Shown here one piece after another: positions 5,695 through 10,174 of a DNA stretch of 10,174 bases (its first letter is position 1; each line of letters begins with the position of its first letter). Position numbers and translations under genes: made by a program. The notes beneath the pieces were generated by a model. The model did not search any database and had not been told where the DNA came from. It saw nothing but the letters and a program-made list of their open reading frames with translations. This DNA comes from Candidatus Nomurabacteria bacterium. GTDB lineage: Bacteria; Patescibacteriota; Minisyncoccia; Phycocordibacterales; UBA10002. Where the stretch lies: assembly GCA_943349725.1 (NCBI GenBank), contig CALQZP010000038.1:1-10174 (forward strand). The letters are read 5' to 3'.

Positions 5695-7689
5695 TTAGAG
5701 AAGGAAGGGAATCAAGAGGAGCGCCACAATGTTGAGGATTTTAATCATGGGGTTAATCGCGGGTCCCGCAGTGTCTTTGTAAGGGTCGCCGACGGTGTCT
5801 CCGGTAACCGCCGCCTTGTGCGCGTCCGAGCCTTTCCCGCCGAAGTTTCCCTTTTCAATATATTTCTTCGCGTTGTCCCATGCGCCCCCACCGGAGGTCA
5901 TTGAGATAGCGACAAAGAGACCGGTTACGATGGAGCCGACAAGCATTCCTCCGAGCGCGACGGGACCAAAGAGAAATCCGACAATAATCGGTGCGAGCAC
6001 CGGAATAAGTGCCGGTACAATCATCTCGCGGATAGCCGCTTTGGTGACGATATCAACACAACGCGCGTAATCCGGCTTCGCGGTTCCCTGCATAATGCCC
6101 TTGATTTCTCGAAACTGTCTGCGTACTTCTTCCACCACGGCGCTTGCGGCGATGCGAACCGATTCCATTGAGATGGCCGCGAAATAGTAGGGAAGGAGTC
6201 CACCGATAAAGAGACCGACAATGATGAGCGGGTCCTTGAGGTCAAAGCTAAGTGTTTTTCCCAGTGTTTCAAACTCTTGCGTGTAGGAAGAGAAGAGGAC
6301 AATGGCGGCAAGTCCTGCCGAGCCGATAGCATACCCTTTGGTAACCGCTTTGGTGGTATTGCCTACGGCATCAAGTGCGTCGGTAATTTCACGAACTGAT
6401 TCGGGGAGATTGCTCATCTCTGCAATACCACCGGCGTTGTCGGTTATGGGGCCGTATGCGTCTATCGCGACAATAATACCCGCCATTGAAAGCATACTCA
6501 TCGCGGCGATGGCGATACCGTACAGACCCGCGAAATAGTTGGCGGCAAGGATCCCCCCCACAATCGTGAGAAGGGGAAGCGCGGTTGCCTTCATTGACAC
6601 CGCGAGGCCCTGAATGATGTTGGTACCGTGTCCCGAACGGCTTGCTTCGGCAATTGAGCGCACCGGGGCGTGCCCCGTGCCGGTGTAGTACTCGGTAATC
6701 CAGACGAGAAGTCCGGTTACCACAAGTCCGACGAGTGAGGCGTTAAACAAAGCGCCTGCGGTAAAGAGTCCGTTGCCTGCCATAAGGTAATTGGTGATGG
6801 GGTAGAAGGCGACAGCAGAAAGCACACCGGACACGATGAGTCCTTTATAGAGCGCGCCCATAATGTCACCTGATTTTCCGAGGCGAACAAAAAACGTGCC
6901 GATGATGGAAGCGACAATCGCCACCGCGCCAAGCGCGAGCGGATAGAGCAGAGCATTTCCAAAATCAGGGAAGAGAATTTCACCAAGAAGCATTGTGGCG
7001 ATGGCGGTAACGGCATAGGTCTCAAAAAGGTCAGCTGCCATACCGGCGCAGTCACCTACGTTGTCACCCACGTTGTCGGCGATAACCGCTGGGTTTCTCG
7101 GGTCGTCTTCGGGAATACCTGCCTCCACTTTGCCGACAAGGTCGGCTCCGACGTCCGCAGCTTTGGTGAAGATGCCACCACCAAGACGAGCAAATACAGA
7201 AATGAGCGAGGCTCCGAACGAAAGTCCGATAAGGGCTTTCACGTCACCAGTGAGTGCGAAGAATCCCGCAACACCCAAGAGGGCGAGGCCAACGACGAGG
7301 AGCCCTGTGATGGCTCCACCCTGAAACGCGAGCGCGAGCGCAGGTTTCATACCAATGGACGCTGCCTGCGCGACACGGCTGTTCGCGCGAACCGAGACGT
7401 TCATACCGATATACCCCGCGAGGGCGGAAAGAACGGCGCCGACGAGGAAGCCGACCGATGTGGCTGTGCCGAACGCGAAGTAAAGAATAACCCCGAGGAC
7501 AAGCGCCACAACCGCGACGGTCTTGTACTGGCGGTTAAGATAGGCCTTGGCGCCGGTCGCGATGGCGCTTGAAATTTCCTTCATGCGGGCGTTTCCCGCG
7601 TCCTTCTTGAGAAGGCTCATCGCGGAAAGACCTCCATAGATAAGCGCGAGTACGGCTGAACCAAGTGAGAACCAAATAACAGAGTTCAT
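5695..7689 (-). CDS. hppA: K+-independent H+-translocating membrane pyrophosphatase
   Basis: This integral membrane enzyme hydrolyses pyrophosphate and pumps H+ across the cytoplasmic membrane. The 664-residue length and about 15-16 hydrophobic segments are typical. The catalytic motifs are all present: DVGADLVGKVE (179-189), DNVGDNVGDCAGMAADLFE (205-223), ITDNAGGIAEM (415-425), TSGGGAWDNAKKYIE (598-612) and GDTVGDPYKDTAGPAINPM (630-648). GNTTKAVT (443-450) has Lys447 and Thr450, where K+-dependent enzymes carry Ala and Gly/Ala, so the protein is predicted to be K+-independent. That subclass is generally H+-specific. The ATG at 7689 has no Shine-Dalgarno. nusA lies 123 bp upstream on the same strand, so cotranscription is possible. 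A strong terminator follows. Confidence 0.96.
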   Translation of the reverse strand: MNSVIWFSLGSAVLALIYGGLSAMSLLKKDAGNARMKEISSAIATGAKAYLNRQYKTVAVVALVLGVILYFAFGTATSVGFLVGAVLSALAGYIGMNVSVRANSRVAQAASIGMKPALALAFQGGAITGLLVVGLALLGVAGFFALTGDVKALIGLSFGASLISVFARLGGGIFTKAADVGADLVGKVEAGIPEDDPRNPAVIADNVGDNVGDCAGMAADLFETYAVTAIATMLLGEILFPDFGNALLYPLALGAVAIVASIIGTFFVRLGKSGDIMGALYKGLIVSGVLSAVAFYPITNYLMAGNGLFTAGALFNASLVGLVVTGLLVWITEYYTGTGHAPVRSIAEASRSGHGTNIIQGLAVSMKATALPLLTIVGGILAANYFAGLYGIAIAAMSMLSMAGIIVAIDAYGPITDNAGGIAEMSNLPESVREITDALDAVGNTTKAVTKGYAIGSAGLAAIVLFSSYTQEFETLGKTLSFDLKDPLIIVGLFIGGLLPYYFAAISMESVRIAASAVVEEVRRQFREIKGIMQGTAKPDYARCVDIVTKAAIREMIVPALIPVLAPIIVGFLFGPVALGGMLVGSIVTGLFVAISMTSGGGAWDNAKKYIEKGNFGGKGSDAHKAAVTGDTVGDPYKDTAGPAINPMIKILNIVALLLIPFLL

Positions 7690-7720
7690 AAGATATATAT
7701 TAATTTCTAATATCTAATTT

Positions 7721-7793
7721 CTAATTCACCTAATAAAATTACAAATTTCTAAATTGATTCATTTGCTATTCTATTAGAAATTAGGTGAATTAG
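7721..7793. repeat. 14-bp inverted repeat in the nusA-hppA gap
   Basis: CTAATTCACCTAAT (7721-7734) pairs perfectly with 7780-7793 around a 45-nt loop. The gap is also rich in the words TAATTTCTAA and ATTAGAAATTA, giving several alternative pairings. GGAATTCC (7801-7808) is a further palindrome. It could be a structured hppA leader or a processing or weak termination site after nusA. No clear hppA promoter was found. Confidence 0.5.
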
Positions 7794-7812
7794 GCAATTA
7801 GGAATTCCGAGC

Positions 7813-9009
7813 CTATTCTTTTTTATCTTCCACTTTAGGTTCGCTTTCGGTAGGCGAGGGTACGGGTGTTGCTTCTGCGGTGGCGATTTCCTCACCTTTG
7901 GTGGAGCGGATATCAATTTTCCAACCGGTCAGCTTGGCGGCAAGACGTACGTTCTGTCCGCCCTTGCCGATGGCGAGTGATTGTTCGGACTCTGCTACTT
8001 CCACAATGGCTTTCTTCTCCGCCTCATCTATTTTAACTGAAATAACTTCGGCGGGGGAGAGCGATGCTTCCACAAACTTTGCCGCGTCGGGGGACCATTC
8101 AATAATATCTATCTTTTCTCCGCCAAGTTCGGACATTACCGTGGACACACGGACGCCACGCTGTCCGACAAGAGAACCAACAGGGTCAATGTGAGAGTCG
8201 TTGCTTACCACGGCAATTTTGCTTCGTGAGCCTGGCTCACGCGCGATGGCTTTGATTTCAACCGCGCCTGAAGCGACTTCGGGAGCTTCCTGCTTGAAGA
8301 GTTCGTTAATGAGTTTGGGGTGTGAACGGGAAAGTTTGAGAAAAATACCCTTTGGGGTTTCCTCCACGCGATAGAGATAGGCGCGGACACGTTCGCCTTG
8401 TTTGTAACGCTCCCCGGGGATTTGCTCTTCATACGGAAGGAGGCCTGTCGCGCGACCCATATCAATGAAAAGATTGCCCCGCTCCACGCGCTGTACCGTA
8501 CCCGATACAATTTCACCTTGACGCGCACCGTACTCGGTCATAACGCTGGTTTTCTCCGCTTCACGGATCTTCTGAATGATGACCTGCTTCGCGGTCTGTG
8601 CCGCGATACGGCCGTAGTCGCCCTTACTCTCCAGAGGGAAAATCATTTCCGCATCAAGATCCGCGTCCTTCTTTATCTTGCGCGCATCATCAATCATGAT
8701 GTGGTGCTCGGGATTGAAGTAGATGCGTTCGTCAGCCGCGTCACGCACGCGTTCCTCCTCTTTCATCTTCTCCATTTCCGGTTCGGGAATAACACGCGTA
8801 TCGTCAACTACGATTTTCACCTGGTTGAAGGCGGTCGCTCCGGTATTGATATCAAAGGTAGCGCGAACAATTTGTCCCTTCTTGCCGTACTCTTTTTTGT
8901 AGGCGGTCGCGAGTGCCGCTTCGATAGCCTCAATAACTTTCTCGCGCGGAATACCGCGCTCATCTTCAAGCTGGTCCAGGACCGAATTGATTATTTTGAG
9001 GTCAAACAT
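7813..9009 (-). CDS. nusA: Transcription termination/antitermination factor NusA
   Basis: NusA binds RNA polymerase and nascent RNA and modulates pausing, intrinsic termination and antitermination. The 398-residue protein has the RNAP-binding N-terminal domain (1-160, with PREKVIEAIEAALATAYKKEYG at 21-42 and AAQTAKQVIIQKIREAEK at 136-153). An S1 domain spans about 165-228. KH1 has VGQRGVRV (281-288) and KH2 has IGKGGQNV (347-354). Against E. coli NusA, the N-terminal domain has roughly 20-25 extra charged residues around 75-100. The C-terminal acidic repeats are absent, replaced by a short Pro/Glu/Lys tail (373-398). The ATG at 9009 matches the family start. Neither rimP nor infB, common neighbours elsewhere, is adjacent. 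A structured leader and strong promoter lie upstream. Confidence 0.96.
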   Translation of the reverse strand: MFDLKIINSVLDQLEDERGIPREKVIEAIEAALATAYKKEYGKKGQIVRATFDINTGATAFNQVKIVVDDTRVIPEPEMEKMKEEERVRDAADERIYFNPEHHIMIDDARKIKKDADLDAEMIFPLESKGDYGRIAAQTAKQVIIQKIREAEKTSVMTEYGARQGEIVSGTVQRVERGNLFIDMGRATGLLPYEEQIPGERYKQGERVRAYLYRVEETPKGIFLKLSRSHPKLINELFKQEAPEVASGAVEIKAIAREPGSRSKIAVVSNDSHIDPVGSLVGQRGVRVSTVMSELGGEKIDIIEWSPDAAKFVEASLSPAEVISVKIDEAEKKAIVEVAESEQSLAIGKGGQNVRLAAKLTGWKIDIRSTKGEEIATAEATPVPSPTESEPKVEDKKE

Positions 9010-9030
9010 GGCTGATTTTTAAGGAGTTGC

Positions 9031-9172
9031 GAAGCGACGACTATAAAAATCGCCACCCCGTGTAATAAACCTTTTATACTACGCTAATAATGTGAGCTCT
9101 CATCTAAGTGGTTAATGCCTATCCTCATTTCGTATCACTATTACACAGGGTTAAGAAAAATATAGTCGCTTC
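9031..9172 (-). promoter_or_regulatory. Long base-paired leader RNA of nusA
   Basis: Two nested stems are seen. GAAGCGAC-GAC-TATA (9031-9045) pairs with TATAGTCGCTTC (9161-9172), 12 bp with a 3-nt bulge. Inside it, 9056-9067 pairs with 9139-9150 over 12 positions. One of those is a C-A mismatch on the plus strand but a U.G pair on the minus strand, which favours a minus-strand RNA. The structure lies wholly between the nusA promoter and start codon, ending 21 nt before the AUG. It fits no riboswitch class that I know. Confidence 0.6.
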
Positions 9173-9187
9173 ACTCGTTATCTTTCT

Positions 9188-9218
9188 AAAAAAATATGTC
9201 CGCCCGGGAAGGCGAACA
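9188..9218 (-). terminator. Terminator-like hairpin just inside the nusA transcript (possible attenuator)
   Basis: On the minus strand TGTTCGCC (9211-9218) pairs with GGCGGACA (9197-9204) around a 6-nt loop, including one U.G pair valid only on this strand. Seven U residues (9188-9194) begin two nt after the stem. The predicted start of transcription (about 9224) lies only a few bases upstream, so most initiating polymerases would meet it at once. Early termination or attenuation of nusA is the simplest reading. Confidence 0.6.
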
Positions 9219-9230
9219 CAGAGTCCCTAG

Positions 9231-9275
9231 AGGATAGCAGGGGAGCCACTGTTTGTCAAACTCGCTTTTCAGTGG
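9231..9275 (-). promoter_or_regulatory. nusA promoter with overlapping palindromes
   Basis: On the minus strand a perfect TTGACA (9254-9259), a 17-nt spacer and TATCCT (9231-9236) with TGC before the -10 make a strong extended sigma-70 promoter. The -35 box sits at the centre of GTTTG-T-CAAAC (9251-9261). It is also enclosed by CCACTG (9246-9251) and CAGTGG (9270-9275). These could form an operator that blocks the -35. The promoter is well supported; the operator is speculative. Confidence 0.75.
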
Positions 9276-9295
9276 ATAAGTGGGTAGTGAAAACT

Positions 9296-9505
9296 GAGGC
9301 GGAGCCTCGTGTTTGGTCATCCGTAGGTCCCTGCCTTCCCTCCTACGCTAAAAGCTTCGGAAGGGCACAGCTCAGGGATGCTCAAAAACCTGGCTCGTAC
9401 TCCAGTCGGAGTACTTCTGGATCCCCGCCTTAGTCTACGACTACTGCGCTACTGCTTCGTCGCAGGGATGCTCAAAAATCATAGTCGCTCCGCTTCTTGA
9501 TTTTT
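9296..9505. repeat. Gene-free mosaic of short hairpins and a 16-bp direct repeat
   Basis: No open frame here looks like a gene. CAGGGATGCTCAAAAA occurs at 9373-9388 and 9463-9478, 90 bp apart. Local hairpins are GAGGC-GGA-GCCTC (9296-9308), TGCCTTCC with GGAAGGGCA (9332-9367, one bulge), GTACTCC-AGTC-GGAGTAC (9397-9414) and AAAAATCA with TGATTTTT (9474-9505). The block lies between the nusA promoter and the promoter of the small gene at 9603. It may be an ncRNA locus or decayed mobile DNA. Confidence 0.55.
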
Positions 9506-9519
9506 GGCACTTATCAACA

Positions 9520-9548
9520 TTGCCCTCATGGGCATACTCTCTTATACT
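9520..9548 (+). promoter_or_regulatory. Promoter for the small membrane protein at 9603
   Basis: TTGCCC (9520-9525), a 17-nt spacer and TATACT (9543-9548) form a plausible sigma-70 promoter, with a leader of about 45 nt. The palindrome TGCCC-TCAT-GGGCA (9521-9534) overlaps the -35 and spacer and could be an operator. Confidence 0.55.
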
Positions 9549-9602
9549 TAGGGGACATTGATAGTGTTCTATCTCTTACTAGTCGCTAATTATTAAAAAT
9601 TT

Positions 9603-9905
9603 ATGAGTACCAAAAGTTCATTTGTTATTCTTATCGTGATTATCCTCATTGGAGGCATTATCTACGTCTACGGAGGAAAGGGAGGCACGGCTCTCCCCGG
9701 AGGAAGCACTGGCGGGAACACCACATCAAAATCTATCGGAAGCACCAAAGAGTCACTCCTAAAGCGAGCAAGCATGGTTGATAAAACCCCTCTTACCGAA
9801 AAGGAAAAGATTACGCTTTTTGAGTCACTCTCGGCGGAGAATTCTTCTAAATACGGCTTTACCAATGTGGAAAAAGCAGAAATCATTAAGGCACTCAACA
9901 AGTAA
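9603..9905 (+). CDS. Small membrane-anchored protein of unknown function
   Basis: I do not recognise a family for this 100-residue protein. Residues about 6-24 (SFVILIVIILIGGIIYVYG) form an N-terminal transmembrane anchor after a short MSTKS start. A Gly/Thr/Ser-rich linker (25-45) follows. The C-terminal half is charged and predicted helical. It has TPLTEKEKITLFESLSAENSSKYGFTNVEKAEIIKALNK, two helix-loop-helix-like segments, with no catalytic motif and no cysteine. The anchor probably places the helical part outside the cytoplasmic membrane. Support for a real gene: an intact frame, a sensible protein composition, a good promoter upstream, and a position free of other genes. The start ATG lies in an AT-rich context without a Shine-Dalgarno. 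The structured repeat begins 30 bp after the stop codon. Confidence 0.75.
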   Translation: MSTKSSFVILIVIILIGGIIYVYGGKGGTALPGGSTGGNTTSKSIGSTKESLLKRASMVDKTPLTEKEKITLFESLSAENSSKYGFTNVEKAEIIKALNK

Positions 9906-9934
9906 ATAATACGAACGGGATACGAACACCCTTC

Positions 9935-10030
9935 TTTATTCTCCCTTTCTTAAAGGGAGTACCCGTTAGGGGGAGGGATTTATAAATCCTCCGCCGAAGA
10001 CGGCACCTCCTTTAGCAAAGGAGGAATAAA
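9935..10030. repeat. Symmetric double-hairpin repeat, copy B (two inverted half-elements)
   Basis: The 96-bp element is symmetric about 9982.5. It is bounded by TTTATT and AATAAA and centred on the perfect palindrome GGATTTATAAATCC (9976-9989). Left half and reverse-complemented right half agree at 33 of 48 positions. Each half folds into two hairpins. The first is CTCCCTTT/AAAGGGAG on the left and CCTCCTTT/AAAGGAGG on the right. The second is CCC-GTTA-GGG on the left and GCCG-TCTT-CGGC on the right. Stem sequences differ by paired changes, so pairing appears to be kept. Copy A at 2377-2477 is a related single half. It may also end transcription of the gene at 9603. Confidence 0.75.
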
Positions 10031-10115
10031 GTTTGGCCTCGTCCTATCCCCCAAAGCTCGCTGTTCCCTCGTAAGACCTCGGCGGGGTATTAGGCGAGGC
10101 GTCAGGGCAAACTTT
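10028..10115. repeat. Imperfect 88-bp hairpin abutting copy B
   Basis: AAAGTTTG (10028-10035) pairs with CAAACTTT (10108-10115) and GCCTCG (10036-10041) with CGAGGC (10095-10100). An imperfect CCTATCCCCC/GGGGTATTAGG pairing lies inside. It shares its first three bases with the 96-bp element. A short hairpin ATTGG-CTCCG-CCAAT follows (10127-10141). From here to the window end no gene was seen. Confidence 0.5.
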
Positions 10116-10174
10116 GTTGTAGAAGAATTGGCTCCGCCAATGCGTCTTTGTCTTTGTGGATTCATCCCCGAGGC

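Noticed and set aside
9373..9478. CRISPR-like repeat
   Set aside because: Only two copies of the 16-mer exist, with an 74-bp interval full of hairpins and no cas genes nearby.
9010..9602. tRNA, tmRNA, SRP RNA, RNase P or 6S RNA in the long gap
   Set aside because: I looked for the conserved cores of these RNAs (T-loop, the SRP GGAAG/GCAG loops, the RNase P core, a CCA-bearing acceptor stem) and did not find a consistent match.
9980..10165. 61-codon minus-strand open frame at the window end
   Set aside because: It lies entirely across the structured repeats 9935-10030 and 10028-10115. Its translation has low-complexity Arg/Pro-rich character with no family resemblance, as expected of a repeat read by chance.

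Overview
The window most likely comes from a Candidate Phyla Radiation bacterium, probably Parcubacteria-like. This is inferred from four things: a trigger factor with no PPIase domain, a K+-independent H+-pumping pyrophosphatase, small single-TM proteins of unknown function, and start codons that almost all lack a Shine-Dalgarno sequence. Housekeeping genes are set among structured, repeat-rich intergenic DNA. No lineage-specific marker is present, so the assignment is not firm.

Layout, left to right. Positions 1-2570 hold an HU-type DNA-binding protein and RNase Y (rny), both on the minus strand. Each has its own promoter or terminator, and a structured repeat (2377-2477) follows. Positions 2571-3985 hold clpP (minus) and rsmE (plus), diverging from a 125-bp promoter region. 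Positions 4108-5602 hold a shortened trigger factor (tig), with a 120-bp inverted-repeat leader ending at its start codon, and a small Pro-rich membrane protein. Positions 5695-9009 hold hppA and nusA on the minus strand. nusA has a strong promoter followed at once by an intrinsic-terminator-like hairpin and a long base-paired leader. Positions 9010-9602 have no gene but hold hairpins and a 16-bp direct repeat. Positions 9603-9905 encode a small membrane-anchored protein. The window ends in a symmetric double-hairpin repeat (9935-10030) and a second long imperfect hairpin.

The recognised genes cover transcription elongation and termination (NusA), RNA decay (RNase Y), rRNA modification (RsmE), nascent-chain folding and proteolysis (trigger factor, ClpP), nucleoid structure (HU), and membrane energetics from pyrophosphate (HppA). 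Most appear to be separate transcription units rather than one operon.

The least explained material is between genes. (1) A repeat family has three half-copies, each with two hairpins whose stem sequences differ while pairing is kept. (2) Long inverted-repeat leaders lie upstream of tig, nusA and hppA. (3) The nusA leader has a possible attenuator. No CRISPR array, tRNA, rRNA, integrase or transposase gene was seen.
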